Shown one piece after another: positions 43,194 through 51,338 of a DNA stretch of 64,000 nt. The position numbers and the translations under genes are program-made. The DNA is taken from assembly GCA_017477245.1 (NCBI GenBank), contig JAFUWY010000039.1:1-64000 (forward strand), written 5' to 3'. Numbering within the stretch: the first letter of the stretch is position 1; the number at the start of each line of letters is the position of its first letter. The notes below the pieces were generated by a model. That model made no database searches, was not told where the DNA came from, and saw nothing but the letters and a program-made list of their open reading frames with translations. Source of the DNA: Bacteroidales bacterium (GTDB lineage Bacteria > Bacteroidota > Bacteroidia > Bacteroidales > UBA932).

Positions 43194-44354
43194 ATGGAAA
43201 CGGAAGCCCGACAGCTCTATCTGGACTTTGACCAGTATATCCGTCAGGGAGAGCCGTCCCGGCGAAAACGAGCGGAGGCATGGAGCATAGCCATCGGTCT
43301 CCAGGCTGTAGATGGACTGACCACATCGGCCTACCTGCAACAGACGGCCCGCAGGAATATCGAAGGAGATATCTCCATCGACGAAGCCCGGGAGCTCATC
43401 CGGTCCTATTATCTGTCCAAAACCACGCGAGAAACACTGGAGGAGGACCAAGAAGAAGCAGACAAAGTATCAGCGAACATAGCCAAAATCCTGTCATCCA
43501 GTACAATGGATTTCAGCACAAACGGGTTGGCCGCCCTGCACCGCCGTATCTTTGAGGGAGTGTTTAAACACGCCGGAAAGATGCGTGACTACGACATCTC
43601 CAAGAGAGAATGGGTCCTGGACGGGGATACCGTTGCCTACCTGAACTGGGAAGACCTCTGCCGTGCGCTGGATTACGATATTGCGCAAGAAAAAGCATTC
43701 AGCTATAAAGGAATCACACCAGACATCCTCATCTCCCACCTTGCCGCCTTCATCTCCGGCCTCTGGCAGATCCACCCGTTTGCAGAGGGAAACACGCGTA
43801 CCACCGCGGTTTTCGCCATCCTGTATCTTAGATCGCTCGGGTTTCCCGTCAACAACGATATGTTCGCCCGCCACTCCTGGTATTTCCGCAATGCCCTGGT
43901 CCGAGCCAACTACAAGAGTGCCGTGAAGGGCATTGACTACACACCCGTCTATCTGGAACGGTTTCTACGCAATCTGTTGCTGGGTGAGCAATGGGACCTG
44001 CGCAACCGTTATCTGCACATCCACCCCTCTCCAGAGTGGAGCGTGCAACCTCGTCTCGACACCCCGACAAGCACCCCGACAAGCACCCCGACAAGTTTGT
44101 CCCTTCCTGACAATACAAACATTCTCAACGTCATTCTGGCAATAGGACGGAATCAACTGTCAGTCAAGGAAATCATGCAAGTTGTCGGGCTTCGGGACAG
44201 AGAGAATTTCATGGAGTATTCCCTGCACCCTTCCATCGCCGGAGGATATGTCCGGCTACGTTATCCCGACAAGCCCCGCCATCCGCAACAGAGATACCTG
44301 CTGACAGAGAAAGGGACACTGGTGCTGGAAAGTCTGTCAAAGAAAAACGTCTGA
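43194..44354 (+). CDS. Fic-domain protein (probable AMP transferase)
   Basis: A 386-residue Fic protein. The catalytic motif HPFAEGNTR is intact at residues 194-202, so nucleotide transfer (usually AMP from ATP) to a protein hydroxyl is likely. An N-terminal helical part (TTSAYLQQTARRNIEGDI) looks like the self-inhibitory region of Fic proteins, but it does not strictly fit the S/TxxxE(G/N) motif. A TPTS-repeat linker at about 290-301 joins a C-terminal winged-helix-like domain (NQLSVKEIMQVVGL). The AraC gene follows 1 bp after its stop. Its codon use looks more AT-rich than neighbouring glycosidases. The target is unknown. Confidence 0.9.
   Translation: METEARQLYLDFDQYIRQGEPSRRKRAEAWSIAIGLQAVDGLTTSAYLQQTARRNIEGDISIDEARELIRSYYLSKTTRETLEEDQEEADKVSANIAKILSSSTMDFSTNGLAALHRRIFEGVFKHAGKMRDYDISKREWVLDGDTVAYLNWEDLCRALDYDIAQEKAFSYKGITPDILISHLAAFISGLWQIHPFAEGNTRTTAVFAILYLRSLGFPVNNDMFARHSWYFRNALVRANYKSAVKGIDYTPVYLERFLRNLLLGEQWDLRNRYLHIHPSPEWSVQPRLDTPTSTPTSTPTSLSLPDNTNILNVILAIGRNQLSVKEIMQVVGLRDRENFMEYSLHPSIAGGYVRLRYPDKPRHPQQRYLLTEKGTLVLESLSKKNV
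44061..44096 (+). repeat. 12-bp tandem repeat inside the Fic gene
   Basis: Three consecutive copies of ACCCCGACAAGC (the last ending in T) encode the TPTSTPTSTPTS linker. Because the unit is a multiple of three, copy-number changes would lengthen or shorten the linker without a frameshift. Confidence 0.9.
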
Positions 44355-44355
44355 T

Positions 44356-45240
44356 ATGCTCAAACTCAAAGACGGATTCAAGGGCAGCCGGATGATCGTC
44401 CTGCCGCCGCCGGTCGTGGACGCGCTCGCCCGCGATCCTTTTACCTCACAACTCTACCTGACCGACATCGGGCACTTCCCCCATGCCGCCCACCACTACC
44501 GCCAGCGGCCGGAAGGCACGGACGCCTGGATCCTGCTCTACTGCACCGACGGGAAGGGCTGGATTGAGTACCGGGGCGCCCGGCATGAGCTCGGGGCTGG
44601 ACAATCTTTCATCATCCCGGCCGGGGCGCCGCACACCTACGGCGCCGACGGGAAACGGCCCTGGACGATCTACTGGGTCCATTTCAGCGGCACACTGGCA
44701 CCTTATTTCGCCGAAGGCTGCGACCGCGTCTGCTCGATGGCCGACCCGGACCACGACCGTGTGACGGGCCGCACTACCCTCTTCGAAGAGCTCTACCTGG
44801 CCGTGGAGACGGGCTTCGGCGACGCGCAGCTGCGCTATGCCTGCGCCACGCTCTACCATTTCCTCGGCACCTTCCGCTACCTCCAGGCCGGCTACACGCC
44901 CCGGCAGGACGGCAGCTCGCTGGGCATCATCGAGCGCTGCCGCAACTACATGCAGGAGCACATCGAGGAGCACCTGTCCCTGGACGACCTGTGCCGCTTC
45001 ACCGGCTTCTCCCCCGCCCGCTGCAACGCCGTCTTCAAGCAGCACACCGGCATGACCCCGGTCGCCTACCTGCAGGAACTGCGCATCCAGACCGCCATGC
45101 AGCTCTTCGAGGTCACCGGCCTGCACGTCAACCAGATCTGCCAGAAGGTCGGCATCGAGGACCCCTACTACTTCTCCCGCCTCTTCCGCAAACACACCGG
45201 CTACTCCCCCTCCGCCTGGCGCCGGCAGGGACAGAAATAG
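44356..45240 (+). CDS. AraC-family transcriptional regulator
   Basis: A 294-residue DNA-binding regulator. An N-terminal cupin-like sensor carries WILLYCTDGKGWIEYRG, LGAGQSFIIPAGAPHTYGAD and WTIYWVHFSG. Two helix-turn-helix units lie in the last 100 residues (LSLDDLCRFTGFSPARCNAVFK, NQICQKVGIEDPYYFSRLFRK). AraC proteins of this kind usually activate sugar catabolic genes on binding a mono- or oligosaccharide. It is co-transcribed with Fic (1-bp gap) and lies just upstream of the GH2 operon at 45329. It is the only carbohydrate-type regulator seen in the window and may control the flanking operons; that is an inference. Confidence 0.93.
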   Translation: MLKLKDGFKGSRMIVLPPPVVDALARDPFTSQLYLTDIGHFPHAAHHYRQRPEGTDAWILLYCTDGKGWIEYRGARHELGAGQSFIIPAGAPHTYGADGKRPWTIYWVHFSGTLAPYFAEGCDRVCSMADPDHDRVTGRTTLFEELYLAVETGFGDAQLRYACATLYHFLGTFRYLQAGYTPRQDGSSLGIIERCRNYMQEHIEEHLSLDDLCRFTGFSPARCNAVFKQHTGMTPVAYLQELRIQTAMQLFEVTGLHVNQICQKVGIEDPYYFSRLFRKHTGYSPSAWRRQGQK

Positions 45241-45272
45241 GATTTTGTCCATCTATATTTCTTTATCTTCCA

Positions 45273-45303
45273 TTGTGAATGCGCAAGGGTCAGGGTATCT
45301 TTG
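45273..45303 (+). promoter_or_regulatory. promoter of the GH2-GH2-GH42-GH43/28 operon
   Basis: TTG at 45273-45275 and TATCTTTG at 45296-45303 are 20 bp apart, a good Bacteroidetes promoter match. It sits between the AraC gene and the GTG start at 45329. Confidence 0.55.
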
Positions 45304-45328
45304 CAGACGAATCCCCAACCCAAATGCC

Positions 45329-48301
45329 GTGAGAAATATCCTTGCCCTATCCGTTTTCCTGTTTTCCTCCTTTCTGGCCTCCGGCCAGCAGACCCTCCGG
45401 CTGGACGGGATCTGGCAGATGGGAGAAAACCGCCATTACACCCGGGAAGTCCGGGTGCCCGGGATCCACTGCGACCCCACGCAAATGAACGCCGACACCC
45501 TGTGGTACAGGCGCGAAGTCGCCCTTCCGGACGGAAAATGGGAGTATGCCACGCTGGAGCTCAAGGGAGCCCGGTTCGCTCCGGCCGTATTCGTGGACGG
45601 CGTACCGGTCTGCCGGGCGGACGGCGGGATGGCCCCGACCTTCCATCTGCTGGACAGCCCGGCCGTGCGGCCCGGCCGCACCCTCACCCTCGAAATCGCT
45701 TTGACCTCCCTGCGGGACCTTCCGGTCACGGACGCATCCTACATCGCGGAAAGCGACCACTGGCGCTCCAATATTTCGTCCAGCCTGTGGGACAGCGTCC
45801 TGCTGCACCTGCACGGATCCCAGCGCATCACGAACCTGATCCCTGACGCCGATCCGGAGCGGAAAGAGCTGGGGCTGGCCTTCTTTGTGGAGACAGTCCC
45901 GGGAGCGGATGCCACACCGGGCCGTTACCGCCTGGAGATCCTGGACGGGGACGGACACATCCTGCTGAGCCGGAAAGGAGCCTGGCAGGAAGGCCGCAAT
46001 GATTTGTCTGTCAGGTATGGCGGCGTGCTGGATGAATGGTCCCCGGAGCATCCGGCCCTGTATGAGGCACGCCTCACCCTGACCCGGGGCGGGCGGGTCG
46101 TGGAGCGATTCTCCCGCAAGCTGGGCGTCAAGCGCTTCGAGGTGCGGGACCGGCAGTTCTACCTGAACGGAAAACCCTGCAAGATCCGCGGCGGCTCCAT
46201 CACCTGGCATCGCTGGATGCGCACGCCGGAGGGGCCTGTGTATGGCTATGACACCGGATGGTTCGCCCGGGAAGTACTCTCCCGGATGAAGGAGCGGGGC
46301 GCCAACGAGATCAATTTCCACCTCGGGCTCGCCCCTTCCTGTCTGCTGGACCTGTGCGACGAATACGGCATCCTTGTCCGCTACGAATGGAGTTTCTTCC
46401 ACGGGATGCCCGCCACGGAAGCAAGCTGCCGGGAGCAGTACAAAGCCTGGTTCGCCACGTCCATGGAGCACCCCTGCGCGGCTTTCTATTATCCCTACAA
46501 CGAGACGTCCGGGGAGCAGCTGCAGACAGCCTGGGCGGCCCTGAACGACGTCCTTTCGGACTATCCCCCGCTGGTGCTTGCCCACCGCGACATCCTTCAC
46601 CTGCACAAATACTGGTGGAGCATCTTTGAGAACCTCGGACTCTACTACGACGACTACCGCCAGTTCGACCAGGCCGTGATGGCCGATGAATTCGGCGGAA
46701 ACTACCTGGACCGGGACGGCAACTACGGCGGCTATCCCGCCGTGCCGGAGTCCTTTCTGCGCTTCTGCGGCCGGGACAACACCCGGGAGCAGCGGCTCCG
46801 CCAGCTCTCGCTGTCCACCGGCAAGGTGGCTGAATACTGGCGCCGTACGGATGTGGCCGGCTGGTCTCCCTATACCTTGATCAGCAGCTATGAGGACGGC
46901 AACACCTGGTTCCTCGGAGACCTGTCCGATCCGGAGCCGATGCCCGTCTGGGACAGCATGACGGCCGCCTGGTCGCCCCAGGCGGTGAGCCTGGACCTCT
47001 GGGATGTCAATTTCCGGCCGGGCGGGCAGCTCGGCATCCCGCTGCATTTCTTCAACGACCTCGACGCTGACGCACGGCTGCGCGCCCGCATCAGCATCCT
47101 GGACAGCCGGGGTCGCGTGCTCCACACGCAGGACCTTGAACAGCAGACAGTGGCGTTCTCCCGGGAGATCCGGACCATCCGGGTGACACTGCCGGAAGCC
47201 GTCGGGGAATACACCCTGCGCGCCGAGCTCCTGAATCCGCCCACCGGCATCCGCCGCCCCGTTGTCTCCGACTGGCGGATACGGACCTTCCTCCCGGCAG
47301 TCCCGGAGCGGACGGCGCAGGCCCGGGTATTCGTCCCGGACGACGAGCGGGAACTGGCCGCCCTGCTCGGGCAATGCGGTCTGCAGCGGGCGGACAGTCC
47401 GGAAACGGCCGACGTACTGCTGGGATCCGGACAGACCTGGCAGCGCATTGCAGCCGGCGACCCGGCTGCGCTTGCTGCTCTGGAGCAGGCCCTCGCCCAC
47501 GGAACTTCCGCCGTACTGCTTGACGTGGGTCCGCGCAGCCTCGGAAAAGGTTATCCTGTCCCCGGAGAAAGCCTCAAGGAATTGCTCAATCCTCCCTCCG
47601 TTTCGGATCCGGTGCTGGTAGACGTTCCCCTGTTCGGGAGCCTGTCCCTGCGGTTCAAGGAAGCCGCCGAATCGGAAACCAACTTCTTCCCGGATTCGGA
47701 AGACGCCTCGCTGTGGACCCGGTTGCCGGACGGCTACAGGGGAATGTGGAACGGCCTGCGCGGCGAACTGACCGTGCCGGCCTGGGAGATGGAGGTCCTC
47801 GGTGTCAACGCCGACCTGTTCCTCGCACAATGGGCCGGACGGGGAGCCAATGTAGCAGCTATCCGCAGCGGGCAGCCCTATTATGCCTATGAACTGCATG
47901 GCTATTACGGCTTTTCGGAAAAGCCCGGCGATCCGGAGGCCAAGGCCGCGCTCAAGGCTTCCGTCCTCCAGAAAATCGAGGATGCCCCTTCGCTCGCCGT
48001 TTTCATCAATCCCGATATTCCCATTCAGATGACCGACCTGGCGGCCGGCTTCCGCGATGCCGACACCGGGATGGCCGAGCGGCTGGTCCGGATGGCCAAC
48101 GCCGGCAAAAACCTCACGCGCGTGCCGGTCTTCGAGGTGGTCTTCGGCCCCGGCCGCGGCAACCTGGTCCTCTCCCAGCTTCTGACGGCCGGACGGCTTG
48201 ATGCCGCCGGTTCTCCTGCAGAGCCTTTCGCACCCCGATACGACGGGACTGCCGTCCAGATGGTCCTTAACATGATTGAATCCGCACTCACCACAAAATG
48301 A
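45329..48301 (+). CDS. GH2 glycosidase, exported
   Basis: A 990-residue enzyme. The best start is GTG at 45329, which opens the signal peptide (VRNILALSVFLFSSFLASGQ read with Met first) just after the promoter; the only nearby ATG is out of frame and stops at once. Jelly roll (LWYRREVALPDG, APAVFVDGVPV) and barrel are present. The acid/base is Glu392 in YPYNETSGE and the nucleophile is Glu454 in MADEFGGN. A long C-terminal region (from about residue 640) includes LLGSGQTWQRIAAGD and HGTSAVLLDVGPR, with no family I can name. The next gene overlaps its stop by 4 bp. Confidence 0.85.
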   Translation: MRNILALSVFLFSSFLASGQQTLRLDGIWQMGENRHYTREVRVPGIHCDPTQMNADTLWYRREVALPDGKWEYATLELKGARFAPAVFVDGVPVCRADGGMAPTFHLLDSPAVRPGRTLTLEIALTSLRDLPVTDASYIAESDHWRSNISSSLWDSVLLHLHGSQRITNLIPDADPERKELGLAFFVETVPGADATPGRYRLEILDGDGHILLSRKGAWQEGRNDLSVRYGGVLDEWSPEHPALYEARLTLTRGGRVVERFSRKLGVKRFEVRDRQFYLNGKPCKIRGGSITWHRWMRTPEGPVYGYDTGWFAREVLSRMKERGANEINFHLGLAPSCLLDLCDEYGILVRYEWSFFHGMPATEASCREQYKAWFATSMEHPCAAFYYPYNETSGEQLQTAWAALNDVLSDYPPLVLAHRDILHLHKYWWSIFENLGLYYDDYRQFDQAVMADEFGGNYLDRDGNYGGYPAVPESFLRFCGRDNTREQRLRQLSLSTGKVAEYWRRTDVAGWSPYTLISSYEDGNTWFLGDLSDPEPMPVWDSMTAAWSPQAVSLDLWDVNFRPGGQLGIPLHFFNDLDADARLRARISILDSRGRVLHTQDLEQQTVAFSREIRTIRVTLPEAVGEYTLRAELLNPPTGIRRPVVSDWRIRTFLPAVPERTAQARVFVPDDERELAALLGQCGLQRADSPETADVLLGSGQTWQRIAAGDPAALAALEQALAHGTSAVLLDVGPRSLGKGYPVPGESLKELLNPPSVSDPVLVDVPLFGSLSLRFKEAAESETNFFPDSEDASLWTRLPDGYRGMWNGLRGELTVPAWEMEVLGVNADLFLAQWAGRGANVAAIRSGQPYYAYELHGYYGFSEKPGDPEAKAALKASVLQKIEDAPSLAVFINPDIPIQMTDLAAGFRDADTGMAERLVRMANAGKNLTRVPVFEVVFGPGRGNLVLSQLLTAGRLDAAGSPAEPFAPRYDGTAVQMVLNMIESALTTK

Positions 48302-51300
48302 AAAGAATTCTCCTTTCCGCCATGCTCCTGCTGACCTGCGCCGCCCTGCAGGCCCAGAAGCGGCAGCCCGTGTCGCAGTCTTTCGAGCTGCGCTATGTCA
48401 CTTCCGATCCCGCCGCCGACGGCGAGACGGATTTCAAGGGAGCCACCCAGTGGTTCGACACGCCCCGGCGGGTCGAATACCTGCAGAAATACGCCGCCTA
48501 CGCCTCCCGCTGGTTCGATGACCGGACGCTTGCGGAACAGGTCGTCCCGGACGAAGAGGTAGAGCGGGCGATGGCAGCGCTCAAACCCCAGCCGCTCCCG
48601 CAGGTACGCCGGACCCTCCGGCTGGAGGACTGGGCCGCCTACGGCTACCGGGAGGGACAGGAAGCCGCTTCGCGGCAGCGCATCACCTTCTGGAACGCCC
48701 TGGCTCCCGGTGGTGCGGCCGTGCGGGACGGACGCCTGGTCTTCGGGGCCGCGAAAGATCTGGTCCTGGACATCCCGGAGCAGGCCTGGCGCTTCCGCTT
48801 TGAGTTTTCCCTGGAAGGGGATGGCGGCGTAGCCTTCAGCGACAGCCGCAACGGCCGGACGGTCGCCAGGGCGGGCCTGCGCGGCGGGAAGGCATTCTTC
48901 GTTTCCGACGGAAAAGAGCGCAGCAGCACTACTGTAGGCGCAGGCGTGCACCGCTGCCTGTTGGAGATCGACCTGGCGGCGGAAGGGCGACGCTATAATT
49001 TCAGCGTCGATGGGGTTCTGGTGGCCGATTTCGTACCCCTGACCGATGCGGAGGCCGTCCGGGCGGACCGGCTGGTGCTCTCCGGCGGCGCCGGAGCCGC
49101 TTTCGATGCGCTCTGGGGCGTAGGCTACACGCCGACCACCCGCACCGACCGGCTCAACATGCCTTATTATGTGTCCACCTTCCTGGATGACAGTTTTGAC
49201 ATCAAGCCGGATGTGGAGGGATGGACACGCGCCGGGTTCGACGACAGCGCCTGGGAGCGCACGGACCTGCCCCGCGCCCACGGCAGCGAGCGCCATGCGG
49301 GCGAAGACCTCTTCCTGCGCAAGACCCTGCACGTCGATGCGTTCGAGAAAGCCTGGTTCGAACTGGAATCGCTCTTCCCGGGCGGCGAACTCTGGATCAA
49401 CGGCCGAGTGGTCGAGGTAATCCGCGAGCCGCATCCGCAGATGGTCGACGTCTCACCGTATCTCAAAGCTGGGGAAGATAATATCATCGCCTTGAAAATC
49501 AACAGTTTCTCCGCGCCCGAAGAGCAGATGATGCACCACTGCCCGACCGATCCCAACATCGGCTGGTTCGCCGGACGGGCCCGGCTGCACCTCACCGCGC
49601 CGGTCCACATTACGGATATCTATGTCTATACGAAAGACCTGCAGGGTGCGGATGCACTCGTCAGCGCTGAAGTCACGGTGGAGAATATGCATTACACCCG
49701 CTACCATGGGAAACTTCAGCTCCTGCTCAAGGAGTGGTTCCCTGTCGAGGCCGCCACGGAAACGGCTGCGGCCGCCCTGGAGGTCGAGTTGGAACCGCAG
49801 CAGACCCGGACCTTCCGCACTACGTTCACCGTCCGCGACGCCCGGCTCTGGAGCGCCGCAGATCCGCAGCTCTACCAGGTCCGGGCCTTGCTTGTCAATG
49901 CCGAGAGCGGCACGAGGACGGAGGTCTTCCGCGCCCTGGACGGCGATGAAGGCGTGCGCCGCGAGGTCAGCACGGCTCATTTCACGGACGACTACGTCCT
50001 GACCACCGGCCTGCGCACGGTCGACCAGGACGGCGGGACCTTCCGGATCAACCGGAAGCCGGAGTTGCTGCGCGCTCCGCTCGTCTTCGGGCAGCGTTTC
50101 CCGCTGGAGCGGCTCGCGACCGACCTGCTCTGCGCCTCCTCCCCGGATATGATGCGCGAACTGCTCGCCATCAAGAAGATGGGCGGCAACGGCGCCCGGA
50201 TGAGCGTGCACTGGTCCAACAACTTCGGCCGGGACGGCACCAACGACCCCCGCTGGCTGGAGATGGCAGACCAGCTCGGCCTGATGTACGCCTGGACCAC
50301 AGCTTCCTGGACCCGGGTCTACTCGCCGTTCACCACGGATTTCGCCGGGATGGAAAAGGACGTCCGGCAGACACGCAACGCTCCCAGCATCGTGATCTGG
50401 CAGACGGCCAACCACCCCGACCTGTCCCGCTGGGATGATGCGATGGTCTATTTCAACCGGGTCTATGACATCATCTACCCGCTCGACACCACGCGCCTGA
50501 TCACCCCGACGGCCGATCTGCGCCACATCGGGCCGCACAACGACGACGGATCCCTGGACAAGGACGGACGGCCCGACCCGGCCTGCGACCCGGTCTGGAC
50601 GGCACACCGCATCGCCCGTGGCAGCATGGACTATCCGACCGGCTTCGGCCAGGACTGGGAGTACCTGCGCCGCTGGCCCTTCCCGCACCAGTGGAAAGGC
50701 AACGTGCCCATCAACGACTACCTGCAGAGTCCCGTACGGGCCTATTTCAACTTCGAGCAGGAAGAGTCCATCGGGCAGATGAACTGGGAGCTGTACAAAG
50801 GCAGCCCGGTCTACAAGTACCACTCCTACGAATGGGACTACGACACAGGCAGTATCGGCCGCCTGCTGGAGGCGGACGAATGGCGCGAGAGCCAGGCCTG
50901 GCAGGCCTTCAGCGCCTATGAATGCATCCGCAAGATGCGCTGGCTGGACTACGACGGGCTGTCGTGGTGCTGCATGTGGGGCGGGCCCAACATGGGCACT
51001 TACCAGAAGCCGCTCATCGATGCCCTGGGCAACAAGAAACTTGCCTTCTATGCCCACCGGATGGGCTTCCAGGACCTGCTGGCCGGATCAGGCAACGTGG
51101 ATATGGTCTATGGCCCGGGCGACAGTCCGGCGCTGGTCGCCCTCAACCTCGGCGATGCCCGCAGGGTGGAGGTCGTGCTGACCGTCCGGAACGACAAAGG
51201 CAAGCAGGTGCTGCAGCGCCGCTACAAGGACCTCCCTCTGGGAGAAGGGCGCACGGCGCAGGAGTTCGCGCGCCTGTCGCTCCCCAAACTCCCGGACGGA

Positions 51301-51336
51301 TATTATTTCTTTGAATATCAAATCTTTGACCGTTAG
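48298..51336 (+). CDS. GH2-like protein with altered acid/base residue
   Basis: A 1012-residue exported protein (signal MKRILLSAMLLLTCAALQAQ). A non-GH2 N-terminal part with a laminin-G-like beta-sandwich (RFRFEFSLEGDGGVAFSDSR) precedes a GH2 jelly roll (GEDLFLRKTLHVDAFEKAW, GELWINGRVVEV) and barrel. Where GH2 enzymes have Asn-Glu, this reads IVIWQTANHPD, giving Asn705-His706. Candidate acidic residues in the nucleophile region are Glu820, Glu822 and Glu823 in FNFEQEES. It may be inactive, use another residue, or belong to a related family. It is translationally coupled to the GH2 before it and 2 bp from the GH42 after it. Confidence 0.8.
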   Translation: MKRILLSAMLLLTCAALQAQKRQPVSQSFELRYVTSDPAADGETDFKGATQWFDTPRRVEYLQKYAAYASRWFDDRTLAEQVVPDEEVERAMAALKPQPLPQVRRTLRLEDWAAYGYREGQEAASRQRITFWNALAPGGAAVRDGRLVFGAAKDLVLDIPEQAWRFRFEFSLEGDGGVAFSDSRNGRTVARAGLRGGKAFFVSDGKERSSTTVGAGVHRCLLEIDLAAEGRRYNFSVDGVLVADFVPLTDAEAVRADRLVLSGGAGAAFDALWGVGYTPTTRTDRLNMPYYVSTFLDDSFDIKPDVEGWTRAGFDDSAWERTDLPRAHGSERHAGEDLFLRKTLHVDAFEKAWFELESLFPGGELWINGRVVEVIREPHPQMVDVSPYLKAGEDNIIALKINSFSAPEEQMMHHCPTDPNIGWFAGRARLHLTAPVHITDIYVYTKDLQGADALVSAEVTVENMHYTRYHGKLQLLLKEWFPVEAATETAAAALEVELEPQQTRTFRTTFTVRDARLWSAADPQLYQVRALLVNAESGTRTEVFRALDGDEGVRREVSTAHFTDDYVLTTGLRTVDQDGGTFRINRKPELLRAPLVFGQRFPLERLATDLLCASSPDMMRELLAIKKMGGNGARMSVHWSNNFGRDGTNDPRWLEMADQLGLMYAWTTASWTRVYSPFTTDFAGMEKDVRQTRNAPSIVIWQTANHPDLSRWDDAMVYFNRVYDIIYPLDTTRLITPTADLRHIGPHNDDGSLDKDGRPDPACDPVWTAHRIARGSMDYPTGFGQDWEYLRRWPFPHQWKGNVPINDYLQSPVRAYFNFEQEESIGQMNWELYKGSPVYKYHSYEWDYDTGSIGRLLEADEWRESQAWQAFSAYECIRKMRWLDYDGLSWCCMWGGPNMGTYQKPLIDALGNKKLAFYAHRMGFQDLLAGSGNVDMVYGPGDSPALVALNLGDARRVEVVLTVRNDKGKQVLQRRYKDLPLGEGRTAQEFARLSLPKLPDGYYFFEYQIFDR

Positions 51337-51338
51337 AC

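Noticed and set aside
44061-44096. Short direct repeats as a CRISPR array
   Set aside because: Repeats are 12 bp, directly contiguous, without spacers, and lie inside a coding frame.
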